From assembly GCF_024648885.1 (NCBI RefSeq), contig NZ_JANBBF010000010.1:62001-126000 (forward strand): a stretch of DNA of 64,000 nt, given 5' to 3'. The DNA comes from Prauserella salsuginis. GTDB taxonomy: Bacteria; Actinomycetota; Actinomycetes; Mycobacteriales; Pseudonocardiaceae. How positions within the stretch are numbered: position 1 is the first letter of the stretch; every line of letters starts with the position of its first letter. Positions 53,897 through 61,490 of the stretch are shown here, one piece after another. A program made the position numbers and the translations under genes. The notes beneath the pieces were generated by a model that did not search any database, was not told the origin of the DNA, and saw nothing but the letters and a program-made list of their open reading frames with translations.

Positions 53897-54775
53897 TCAG
53901 CCGTTCGCGAGCGCCTGCAACCTGTCGTAGGCGCCGTTGAACGAGTTCTGGTCGAGCGGACTGGAGGTGTACTGCCAGAACGTGTGAAAACCCCAGCCGT
54001 TGGGCAGCGGACCCACCGAGTCGGCGTACCGCGCGACCCACAGCGGCACCGTGTCACCGAATGACTGCGCCGAGCCGACGCACATGTTCCACCAGCTCGT
54101 CGACGTGTAGATCACGGGCCAGCGCCCGGTGCGCGAGTGATAGGTGTCGTGGAAGTCGCGGACCCACGACGCCATCTGCGCCTGGTTCAGGCCGTAGCAC
54201 GCGTCGTCGCCGTAGGGGTTGTACTCCATGTCCAAAGCGCCGGGCAGGGTCTTGCCGTCGCCGGACCAGCCGCCGCCGTTGTCGACGAAGTAGTTCGCCT
54301 GTGCTCGCCCGGACGACGAATTCGGCACCGCGAAGTGGTATGCACCGCGGATCATGCCGACGTTGTACGAACCGTTGTACTGCTGGGCGAAGTACGGATT
54401 CTTGTAACTGGTGGCCTCCGTGGCCTTGACGTATGCGAACCGTTTGCCCTGGCCCCACCAGTGGTCCCAGTCGACGTTGCCCTGATGGCTGGCGACGTCG
54501 ATGCCGGCGACGGTGGCCTGTGCCTTCCTCCCGTCCGCGCCGACGCCTTGCGGCTGCATCGCCCGTGCCTCGGTGGCCGGAGACGAACTGTCGCCCTCGA
54601 CCCTGGCGATCTGCGACCCCATCGCGTGGTTGCCGATTTCGAACGCATCGGTCTCGCCGGTGTTCGACCGTGCGGCTCCTGCCGGCGTCGTCAGCGCGCC
54701 GAGCAGGAGCGCGCCGACCGAACCGGCCACCACGGCGGTACGCATCCGCCGCCGGATTCTTCGTGCAGTGGACAT
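53897..54775 (-). CDS. Secreted GH25 lysozyme
   Basis: 292 aa. Residues 1-34 are a signal peptide (RRIRRRMRTAVVAGSVGALLLGALTTPAGA). The catalytic domain starts near residue 87: VAGIDVASHQGNVDWDHW (catalytic-site Asp), FAYVKATEATSYKNPYF, GMIRGAYHFAVP, LPGALDMEYNPYGDD (the acidic DxE pair), and FWQYTSS. It hydrolyses the muramic acid-GlcNAc bond of peptidoglycan, as in Streptomyces acm-type N,O-diacetylmuramidases. Start ATG 54775 has GAAGGG nine bases upstream. The nearby envelope genes fit a wall-remodelling setting. Confidence 0.92.
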   Translation of the reverse strand: MSTARRIRRRMRTAVVAGSVGALLLGALTTPAGAARSNTGETDAFEIGNHAMGSQIARVEGDSSSPATEARAMQPQGVGADGRKAQATVAGIDVASHQGNVDWDHWWGQGKRFAYVKATEATSYKNPYFAQQYNGSYNVGMIRGAYHFAVPNSSSGRAQANYFVDNGGGWSGDGKTLPGALDMEYNPYGDDACYGLNQAQMASWVRDFHDTYHSRTGRWPVIYTSTSWWNMCVGSAQSFGDTVPLWVARYADSVGPLPNGWGFHTFWQYTSSPLDQNSFNGAYDRLQALANG

Positions 54776-55289
54776 GCGACGTATCCCTTCACAATGTGCC
54801 CTCGCTGTGAACGGCTTACTGCAGGTAGCCGTTCGGGCGTTGATTGTTATAGGAGTTCGCGAACTTTGTCACTAGTTGGCGTGAAAACTCCGCTGCGGGT
54901 GGGTGATGTACATCCGGAATTGCCGCTGGAACGGCAGCGGGGTCCACTCGCAGTATGAGTTGGCGCTATTCGGGTGATGTTCTCCGGCGGGAAATACGCT
55001 CGTCGTGATTCGTTCGAGTGACGACCGGTTTTCTTTTCGGGCCAGCGGGTATAAAGCACCGCCGCACGGTTTCCGTCGTCACGCATCGTTCTCGGCATTG
55101 CCGCCGAACGGTCACCGACGTCGGATCGTCACCGATCCGCCGAACAATTGCCGCCGGGGCGTCACTGCTCCGCCGAACGGTCACTGCCGCCGGGGCGTCA
55201 CGGTTCTGCCGCCGCCATCTCACCGGCGGCGGTTCGGCCGCCACCACCTGCCCCGGCTGCCGCGGCCGTTCGGCGCTGCCGCCGGGGCG
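54776..55289. other. Intergenic: lysozyme promoter and degenerate repeats
   Basis: 514 bases without a supported gene. The left 100 bases carry the lysozyme promoter. The right half (55097-55299) is a patchwork of GCCGCCGGGGCGTCAC and CCGCCGAACGGTCAC units repeated several times, ending at the 3' end of the SseB-like gene. Confidence 0.5.
54846..54876 (-). promoter_or_regulatory. Lysozyme promoter with central palindrome
   Basis: On the minus strand TAGTGA, then 17 bases, then TATAAC (54846-54851) form a possible promoter. The spacer contains the perfect 12-base palindrome AGTTCGCGAACT (54854-54865), placed where a repressor would block RNA polymerase. Confidence 0.45.
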
Positions 55290-55299
55290 TCACTGCTCC
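55097..55299 (+). repeat. Degenerate GCCGCCGGGGCGTCAC repeats
   Basis: GCCGCCGGGGCGTCAC occurs at about 55150, 55186 and 55278, alternating with CCGCCGAACGGTCAC at about 55100 and 55171. The last copy runs into the C-terminal codons of the SseB-like gene. Confidence 0.65.
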
Positions 55300-55958
55300 T
55301 GTGCGCGTGCGTGTCGTAGGTGGTGCGCCGGAACCACGGCCGTGACGAGATCGTGTGGGTTGATCGCCAGCGGATGCTCGCCCAGCAGGTCGACGATGTC
55401 GCGGCCGAGCACCGCGCGCGCATGCGGCCACTCCGCGGGCACCAGCGACTTCTGCGTGTACGCGGGCACCAGGATGCGCCCGTCGGCGTTGTGGAACCCG
55501 ATCACGGTGCGCTGCACGGGCGAGAGTGCGTAGACGAACAGCGTCGCGTCCAGGATCACCGGCGGCAGGTCCTCGGCGGGCCGGTGCTTGGTGTGCACCA
55601 GTTGCAGCAGCCGTTCCAGATCGGACGCCGGTTCCGGGTAGCCGAGCGCCTTCGGGGAGGGCCGGTACCGGTCGTTGGGGTGGAAGTCCTCCACGATCTC
55701 GCCTTCGTTGTTCACCGGATAAGCACCGACGACCGCCCAGGAGGGAACGCGTCCCGCCGGGTCGAACGCCTCGTCGATCACGTACAGCCAGCTGTTCGGG
55801 TTCGCTCGCGCGTTGGCCCGCATCTCCTTGGTGATCTTGGGATTGCGGCCCGGCCGGTGCTGGGGCTCTCCCGGTACCAGCCGGTTCGCGTCGTCCCGCT
55901 GTTCCATGTAGCTCTCCACGTTCACTGCCCTTGCCGCCGGCATTTCCGCCGCCTGCAT
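55290..55958 (-). CDS. Type VII secretion-associated, SseB-like protein
   Basis: 222 aa from ATG 55958, with GAAGAGG upstream. The first 55 residues are variable; the family core is ANPNSWLYVIDEAFDPAGRVPSWAVVGAYPVNNEGEI, followed by FHPNDRYRPSPKALGYP, seen in actinobacterial proteins named type VII secretion-associated. The second half (LDATLFVYALSPVQRTVIGFHNADGRILVPAYTQKSLVP) is SseB-like. It is 43 kb from the PE/PPE module. Function unproven. Confidence 0.72.
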   Translation of the reverse strand: MQAAEMPAARAVNVESYMEQRDDANRLVPGEPQHRPGRNPKITKEMRANARANPNSWLYVIDEAFDPAGRVPSWAVVGAYPVNNEGEIVEDFHPNDRYRPSPKALGYPEPASDLERLLQLVHTKHRPAEDLPPVILDATLFVYALSPVQRTVIGFHNADGRILVPAYTQKSLVPAEWPHARAVLGRDIVDLLGEHPLAINPHDLVTAVVPAHHLRHARAQEQ

Positions 55959-56036
55959 GACCTCTTCGCGGCCCTCCTCACGCCGCCCGGGGTGGAGGCG
56001 GCCGCATCCGGTCGACGCCCACTCTAGTGTGGACAC

Positions 56037-56420
56037 ATGCCCGCATCGCGCTCGGTCGATCCCGAAGAGTTACGAGAGGCTGTCCGGAGCGTGACCGCCT
56101 GGTTGGACGGCGCCGCTCCGGCAAAACCGGACCGCAAGAAACTGGCCTCGGCAGTCCGGTTGAGCCTGCGTACCCTCGCGGCGGTCGCCCCGGGGCACAG
56201 CGTCGAGGTGCGTGTCCCGCCGTTCGGTGCCGTCCAGTGTGTCGACGGTCCGAGACACACCCGTGGCACACCGCCGAACGTGGTCGAGACCGATCCGCGC
56301 ACCTGGCTCGAACTGGCGACGGGCAGGCTGCAGTGGACGGACGCCGTCGAGCGCGGTCTGGTCGCCGCGTCCGGGGCCCGCGCCGACGTCTCGCACTGGC
56401 TTCCCGTCGTTCGCGTGTGA
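56037..56420 (+). CDS. Sterol-carrier-family small protein
   Basis: 127 aa. VRLSLRTLAAVAPGHSVEVRVPPFGAVQCVDGPRHTRGTPPNVVETDPRTWLELATGRLQWTDAVERGLV follows the SCP2-type pattern used for the actinobacterial sterol carrier family, where a hydrophobic groove binds lipids. TAGTGT (56025-56030) lies six bases before the ATG, so it is probably leaderless. It is divergent from the SseB-like gene and convergent with the methyltransferase. Confidence 0.8.
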   Translation: MPASRSVDPEELREAVRSVTAWLDGAAPAKPDRKKLASAVRLSLRTLAAVAPGHSVEVRVPPFGAVQCVDGPRHTRGTPPNVVETDPRTWLELATGRLQWTDAVERGLVAASGARADVSHWLPVVRV

Positions 56421-56462
56421 TCCGGCGCCCCGGCGGGGTCTCACCCGTCACGGTTCGCGCGG

Positions 56463-57299
56463 TCACGGTTTGCGGGCGACGCCTCCGGCGATGCAGTGCT
56501 GTGCCTCGTTGAGCGGCGTCAGCCGTGGACCGTCCTGCCACCAGTCGGCGAGCCGGATGACGCCGGGCTCGACGAGCTCGAGGTCGCCGAACAGGGAGCG
56601 GATCTCCTCCATGGTGCGGAACGAGCCCGAACCCATGGGACTGTGGCGGAACTTCTCCTCGGCGCGCCGGGCCATCGGCGTGTGCTCGTTCTCCGGGTCG
56701 AGGAAGTGGCTGAGCGCGACGAACGACCCGGAGGGCAGGCGCTCGTAATAGCGGCGCATGATCTCGGCGGGTTTGTCCGCGGGCCCCTCGTAGTGGTGCA
56801 GCGTGCCGATGTGCAGCAGCGCGATCGGCTCCGTGAAGTCGATGTGGGCACGCACGACGTCGTTGTCGAGCACGTCCTCGGGGGCGAAGATGTCGGCGTC
56901 GACCAGCGTGGTGTGGTCGTTCTCCTCCAGCAGCGCGCGGCCGTGGGCGAGGACCACGGGGTCGTTGTCGATGTAGACGACCTCGGCGTCCGGGTTGACG
57001 CGCTGAACAACCTGGTGCGTGTTCTCCGCGGTGGGCAGGCCGGAACCACAGTCGAGGTACTGCGTGATGCCGGTCTGCTGCGCGAGGAAGCGCACCGAGC
57101 GGATCAGGAAGTCTCGGTTCTCGACCGCCATGTGCGCCGCGTACGGGGCCTCGGTGAGGACACCGTCGCGAACCTGCCGATCGATCTCGTAGTTGTCCTT
57201 GCCGCCGAGGAAGGCGTCGTAGACGCGCGCGATGCTCGCCCGGGTGGGGTCCACCCCCACGGGCACGCGTTCTGTCTGCGGGACGGGGCCGGTGGACAC
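56463..57299 (-). CDS. DUF574-type SAM-dependent methyltransferase
   Basis: 278 aa, GTG 57299. Same family as the gene at 15630: IARVYDAFLGGKDNYEIDRQV, MAVENRDFLIRSVRFLAQQ, YLDCGSGLPTAENTHQVVQ (SAM-binding), VVYIDNDPVVLAHGRALL, and GSFRTMEEIRSLFGDLELVEPG. Genes of this family frequently lie beside XRE/DUF397 genes in actinobacteria, as here. Substrate unknown. It is divergent from the XRE gene, with 238 bases between them. Confidence 0.88.
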   Translation of the reverse strand: MSTGPVPQTERVPVGVDPTRASIARVYDAFLGGKDNYEIDRQVRDGVLTEAPYAAHMAVENRDFLIRSVRFLAQQTGITQYLDCGSGLPTAENTHQVVQRVNPDAEVVYIDNDPVVLAHGRALLEENDHTTLVDADIFAPEDVLDNDVVRAHIDFTEPIALLHIGTLHHYEGPADKPAEIMRRYYERLPSGSFVALSHFLDPENEHTPMARRAEEKFRHSPMGSGSFRTMEEIRSLFGDLELVEPGVIRLADWWQDGPRLTPLNEAQHCIAGGVARKP

Positions 57300-57537
57300 G
57301 TGAGGGGAACCTCGCCTTCGACTGGGTACGCCACGTTCGGGGAAGGAGCGTACACAGGGTAGTCGGACAAACGTGCGAGAGTAAACATCGGCATCGCCGC
57401 CGTCGGACTTGATAGCCCGGCCGGGGGCGCCTACGTTGAATGTCCGGTTGAATCTGCTGCGTTACGATGATCATTCCAGCTGGCAGCGGGTACGTGTGGG
57501 TTACCGATTTGTGGATGAAGGGGACGGAACGACCGAT

Positions 57538-58473
57538 ATGACACCCGGATCAGAGGCTTCGTGGCCGACCGGGCCGTCCACCACCGGCGTTCCTTCGCCC
57601 CGTGCCGGGATGCCGGACGCCTCCGACGACAAGGGCCCCACGGCGCGGCGCATGATCCTCGGCTCCCAGCTGCGCAGGCTGCGTGAGGCCGTGGGGCTGT
57701 CCCGCGCCGACGCCGGTTACCACATCCGCGCTTCCGAATCGAAGATCAGCCGTCTCGAGCTGGGCCGGGTGAAGTTCAAGGGCCGCGACGTCGAAGACCT
57801 GCTCACGCTGTACGGCGTGCAGGACGAGACGCAGCGGGCGACCTTCCTGGACCTGGTGGAGCAGTCCTCGCAGCCGGGCTGGTGGCAGAAGTTCAACGAC
57901 TACATGCCGCGATGGTTCGACGACTACGTCGGGCTCGAAGAGGCCGCGGCGCGGATCCAGACCTACGAGCTGCAGTTCTTCCCCGGTCTGCTGCAGACCA
58001 AGGAGTACGCGCGGGCGATCATGACTCACGGGTTGCCGGAGCATGCCTCGGAGGCGGCCGATGCGCGTGTGCGGCTGCGGATGCGCAGGCAACGGCTGCT
58101 GTTCCGGCCGGACGCGCCGAAGCTGTGGGCCGTCGTCGACGAATCGGTGCTGTATCGGCCGATCGGTGGACGCGAGGTTCATCGGGCACAGCTCGACCAG
58201 GTGATCGAGCTGACCTCGATGCCGCACATCACCGTGCAGGTCGTGCCGTACGAGCGCAGCGGCTACGCCGCGGAGGGCTCGTTCACCTTGTTGCGGTTCT
58301 CCGAGCCGGAGCTGCCGAACATCGGTTATGTCGAGCACATCGCCGGTGGCGTCTACCTCGACCGGTCCGACGATGTCGAGCTCATCGGACGTGCCCTCGA
58401 CCGGCTCGCCGTCGACGCCGAGACGCCGGATCGTTCGCGCCAGATGATGCTCAAGGCTCGCGCCGATACCTGA
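57538..58473 (+). CDS. XRE-type regulator with DUF5753 domain
   Basis: 311 aa from ATG 57538; GTG 57511 is an alternative. Residues about 40-95 are the helix-turn-helix (LGSQLRRLREAVGLSRADAGYHIRASESKISRLELGRVKFK). The rest is the DUF5753 domain (ARIQTYELQFFPGLLQTKEYARAIM, LWAVVDESVLYRPIGG, LIELTSMPHITVQVVPYERSG-like, FTLLRFSEPELPNIGYVEH). These proteins pair with small DUF397 proteins and include WhiJ-type developmental regulators of Streptomyces. Its probable partner is at 59006, 532 bases downstream. Confidence 0.9.
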   Translation: MTPGSEASWPTGPSTTGVPSPRAGMPDASDDKGPTARRMILGSQLRRLREAVGLSRADAGYHIRASESKISRLELGRVKFKGRDVEDLLTLYGVQDETQRATFLDLVEQSSQPGWWQKFNDYMPRWFDDYVGLEEAAARIQTYELQFFPGLLQTKEYARAIMTHGLPEHASEAADARVRLRMRRQRLLFRPDAPKLWAVVDESVLYRPIGGREVHRAQLDQVIELTSMPHITVQVVPYERSGYAAEGSFTLLRFSEPELPNIGYVEHIAGGVYLDRSDDVELIGRALDRLAVDAETPDRSRQMMLKARADT

Positions 58474-58536
58474 GCTCGTCGGCACCCCAGCTCGCCGGCA
58501 CTCCGGCTCGCCGGCACCCGGATTCGCCGACACCCG
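58473..58536 (+). repeat. 16-bp tandem repeat x4
   Basis: Four units (58473, 58489, 58505, 58521) of the type RGCTCGCCGGCACYCC, the first starting on the last base of the XRE stop codon. Units diverge by two to four bases. Confidence 0.85.
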
Positions 58537-59005
58537 GGATTCGCGGTTGAAGGTTAGCGGTCTGGCGGTCGCCGGTCGGCAGACCGGTTGCCGGCCGGTG
58601 GTGGCGGCGGCGCGGCCGCCGAGTTCGCACTCCGATGCTCGTGGCCGCGCATCCCGTGGTGTGCGCACGGCGCGCGTGACGCGGAGCGATGGGCGGCTAC
58701 GGTCCGTCACCATTCGCCGTGACGGGTGAACCTCAGTCAGGTGTCCGCATTGCGTTCACCCGCTCGCCGACAAAGATCAACCGCTCGTCGCAGTCATGAT
58801 CCCGCTCGTCGACGCCGAGTAGTCGTCGCCTCCCTGGGGCTTGCCCTGACCTGCGGTTTCTGCGCTGTGTTGCATCCGGGCGAAGTGCATCACGGGCTTT
58901 TGCACGTGCATTCACACGAGCACTAACGCGTGCTAACTTCGGTGCACACGTCAATGCACGTGCAGATGCATCCTCCAAAGGTTGAAAGTCGGGAAGGTGA
59001 GGATC
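58474..59005. other. Control region between XRE and DUF397 genes
   Basis: 532 bases. After the 16-bp repeat comes about 300 bases with no supported gene (a 66-codon open frame at 58726 has no ribosome binding site and odd composition). The last 130 bases are AT-richer and dense in TGCA/GTGCA motifs, the likely promoter-operator of the DUF397 gene. Confidence 0.5.
58901..58972 (+). promoter_or_regulatory. Two TGCACGTGCA palindromes, candidate operator
   Basis: The perfect 10-base palindrome TGCACGTGCA occurs at 58901-58910 and 58955-58964. Between them are GCACTAAC-GCGTGCTAAC and GGTGCACACG; GTGCATC and GATGCATCC flank the whole. Such spaced, repeated dyads just before the DUF397 start suggest cooperative binding, perhaps by the XRE protein. 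Confidence 0.5.
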
Positions 59006-59242
59006 ATGCAGCGGATCGAGAACGGCGTCTCGTCGGAGCTACTCACCGGCGTTCAGTGGCGCAAGAGCCGGTACAGCGGCGCGATGGGCAACTGCGTCGA
59101 GGTGGCACCGCTCGTCGGCGGTGACGTCGCCGTACGGAACTCCCGTGATCCTCAGGGTCCTGCTCTCGTCTACACCCGCGCGGAGATCGAAGCCTTCGTC
59201 GCTGGCGTGAAGGACGGCGAGTTCGATGACATGCTCGTCTGA
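59006..59242 (+). CDS. DUF397 protein
   Basis: 78 aa from ATG 59006, with GGAAGG eight bases upstream. The DUF397 core is WRKSRYSGAMGNCVEVAPLVGGDVAVRNSRDPQGPALVYTRAEIEAFVAGVKDGEFD. These small proteins are partners or antagonists of XRE/DUF5753 regulators. Its 3' end overlaps the next gene by 17 bases. Confidence 0.93.
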   Translation: MQRIENGVSSELLTGVQWRKSRYSGAMGNCVEVAPLVGGDVAVRNSRDPQGPALVYTRAEIEAFVAGVKDGEFDDMLV

Positions 59243-59618
59243 ACTCGCCCCCAGCGAGGTCGAGGCCGCCCTCGGCAGGCTCATCAGCAAGGGCTACCGG
59301 TTCGTGCACCCTCGTGACACCAACGGCGACCTCGTGACGGTCGTCGGTGTGCGCATGCACGAGGCCGTGGTGGACGTGGTCAGGCTCGACGCCGAGGACG
59401 ACGTCACCGCCACGCGGATGCCCTACGACGAGCCGAACATCCTCGAGCCCAAGCAGGTGCTGTGGCAGCGCAATGGCGACATGGACCGCGTCGTCGACGA
59501 GCTGCTGGAGCTGGCGGACGACCAGTTCGCCGAGCCGATCGCACCGGTCCGGACCGGCAAGGGCTGCTGGGTGCCGAACGGATCCGGCCGCGCGAAGTGG
59601 CTGCAGGCCACGGCCTGA
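59226..59618 (+). CDS. Hypothetical protein after DUF397
   Basis: 130 aa, ATG 59226 inside the end of the DUF397 gene, implying coupled translation. LAPSEVEAALGRLISKGYRFVHPRDTNGDLVTVVGVRMHEAVVDVVRLDAEDDVTATRMP looks like a compact alpha/beta protein, and the C-terminal half contains a helix (NGDMDRVVDELLELADDQF). No family recognised. Codon bias supports it as a real gene. Confidence 0.78.
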   Translation: MTCSSELAPSEVEAALGRLISKGYRFVHPRDTNGDLVTVVGVRMHEAVVDVVRLDAEDDVTATRMPYDEPNILEPKQVLWQRNGDMDRVVDELLELADDQFAEPIAPVRTGKGCWVPNGSGRAKWLQATA

Positions 59619-59812
59619 CCCTCGGACCGAACCGACAACTCGACACGACGAAGCCAACCCGGATGCGGGGCTCCGAACGCGATCATCGCGAGTCCCGCTT
59701 CTCGACACGGCCGGTTCGCCGCCGTGTCCCCTGGTCGGCGCTCAGACCGCGGCGGAGCAGTGCACCTCCCCCCTCGTCGCTGTGACGCTCGGTCTGAGCG
59801 CCATCTCACCCC

Positions 59813-59854
59813 GAACGGGCCGCCTCCGCGGACTAGACTGGAGGCGGCCCGTTC
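59813..59854 (+). promoter_or_regulatory. 15-bp inverted repeat before purF
   Basis: GAACGGGCCGCCTCC (59813-59827) and its exact complement (59840-59854) enclose GCGGACTAGACT, in which TAGACT (59834-59839) looks like a -10 box. It lies 22 bases before the purF GTG. It may be a terminator for the preceding gene, an operator, or a structure in the purF leader. Confidence 0.7.
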
Positions 59855-59876
59855 TCGTCCTCAGGGGAGCCCCTCG

Positions 59877-61439
59877 GTGCACAACGACAGGCATGACAAC
59901 CTGCTCGGCGACCACCACGAACCATCGCCGGCGTCGGTCACCGACCCCGACGGCCAACCCGAAGCCGAACCCCGCGAGGAATGCGGCGTGTTCGGCGTGT
60001 GGGCACCGGGCGAGGATGTCGCCAAGCTGGCCTACTACGGGCTCTACGCGTTGCAGCACCGCGGCCAGGAGGCAGCGGGGATCTCCGCGGGCGACGGCCG
60101 TCACGTGGTGGTGTTCAAGGATCTCGGCCTCGTCAGCCAGGTGTTCGACGAGAAGTCGCTGTCGTCGCTGCAGGGGCACGTGGCGGTCGGGCACTGTCGC
60201 TACTCCACGACCGGTGGCAGCAGCTGGGAGAACGCCCAGCCGACGTTCCGCACCACCGGCGCGGGCAGCGGTATCGCGCTCGGCCACAACGGCAACCTCG
60301 TCAACACCCACGAACTGCACGAGCGCGCCCGCGAACTCGGCGTCGTCAGCAAGAACGGCGCCACCACCGACTCCGACCTGATCTGCGGGCTGCTCGCGGC
60401 GACCGCGGCCGACCAGGGCATCGAGGCGGCGGCGGCCGCCCTGCTGCCGTCCCTGCGTGGCGCGTTCTGCCTGACGTTCTCCGACGAGTCGACGCTGTAC
60501 GCCGCACGCGACCCGCAGGGATTCCGCCCGCTCGTGCTCGGCCGCCTCGAGCGCGGCTGGGTCGCCGCGAGCGAGACCGCCGCACTCGACATCGTCGGCG
60601 CCTCGTTCGTCCGCGAAGTCGAGCCCGGCGAACTCATCGCGATCGACGCCGACGGCATCCGCTCCACGCGGTTCGCCAACCCGGAGCCGAAGGGCTGCAT
60701 CTTCGAGTACGTCTACCTGGCGCGGCCCGACACGACGATCTCCGGCCGCAGCGTCCACGCCACGCGTGTCGACATCGGCCGCAGGCTCGCCGACGAATAC
60801 CCGGCCGACGCCGACCTGGTCATTCCCGTGCCCGAATCCGGCACGCCCGCCGCGATCGGCTACGCGCAGGCGTCCGGCATCCCCTACGGCCAGGGCCTGG
60901 TCAAGAACAGCTACGTCGGGCGCACGTTCATCCAGCCGTCGCAGACCATCCGCCAGCTGGGCATCCGGCTGAAGCTGAATCCGCTGCGCGACGTGATCCG
61001 CGGCAAACGCCTCGTCGTGGTCGACGACTCGATCGTGCGCGGCAACACGCAGCGAGCGTTGGTGCGGATGCTGCGTGAGTCCGGCGCGGTCGAGGTCCAC
61101 GTGCGGATCGCCTCGCCGCCGGTGCGCTGGCCGTGCTTCTACGGGATCGACTTCGCCTCGCGCGCCGAGCTCGTCGCCAACGGCGCCGACCTCGACGGGA
61201 TCCGCCGTGCCATCGGCGCCGATTCGCTCGGCTACGCGTCCGTGGACTCGCTCGTCGCGGCGGCCGAACAGCCGCGCAACCGGGTGTGCGCGGCGTGCTT
61301 CGACGGCGAGTACCCCGTGGCCCTGCCCGATGAGGCGCTCATCGGCAAGCACATGCTCGAGAACCTCGGCGGTGCATCGCAGGAACTGCCCGTCGCGGGT
61401 GCGGGGTACGGTGCCGAGGACGCCGTCGGGCGTCCGTAG
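59877..61439 (+). CDS. purF: Amidophosphoribosyltransferase
   Basis: 520 aa from GTG 59877, with GGGGAG seven bases upstream. It catalyses the first committed purine step, PRPP plus glutamine to phosphoribosylamine. It has a 35-residue propeptide ending in EPREE, then Cys36 (CGVFGVW), the nucleophile exposed after cleavage. The glutaminase domain has GHCRYSTTGGSSWENAQP and GHNGNLVN, and the PRPP motif is LVVVDDSIVRGNT. VCAACFDGEYP near the end carries Cys residues of the Bacillus-type iron-sulfur cluster. purM follows after 51 bases. Confidence 0.97.
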   Translation: MHNDRHDNLLGDHHEPSPASVTDPDGQPEAEPREECGVFGVWAPGEDVAKLAYYGLYALQHRGQEAAGISAGDGRHVVVFKDLGLVSQVFDEKSLSSLQGHVAVGHCRYSTTGGSSWENAQPTFRTTGAGSGIALGHNGNLVNTHELHERARELGVVSKNGATTDSDLICGLLAATAADQGIEAAAAALLPSLRGAFCLTFSDESTLYAARDPQGFRPLVLGRLERGWVAASETAALDIVGASFVREVEPGELIAIDADGIRSTRFANPEPKGCIFEYVYLARPDTTISGRSVHATRVDIGRRLADEYPADADLVIPVPESGTPAAIGYAQASGIPYGQGLVKNSYVGRTFIQPSQTIRQLGIRLKLNPLRDVIRGKRLVVVDDSIVRGNTQRALVRMLRESGAVEVHVRIASPPVRWPCFYGIDFASRAELVANGADLDGIRRAIGADSLGYASVDSLVAAAEQPRNRVCAACFDGEYPVALPDEALIGKHMLENLGGASQELPVAGAGYGAEDAVGRP

Positions 61440-61490
61440 GTTTCCGAACACCACGCCGTCAGTAATGCCGAGTGAGGAGTCCGCGTCCCG

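Noticed and set aside
58726-58926. 66-codon open frame ending HVHSHEH
   Set aside because: No ribosome binding site; its His-rich end is just the TGCA-rich operator-like DNA being read as protein.
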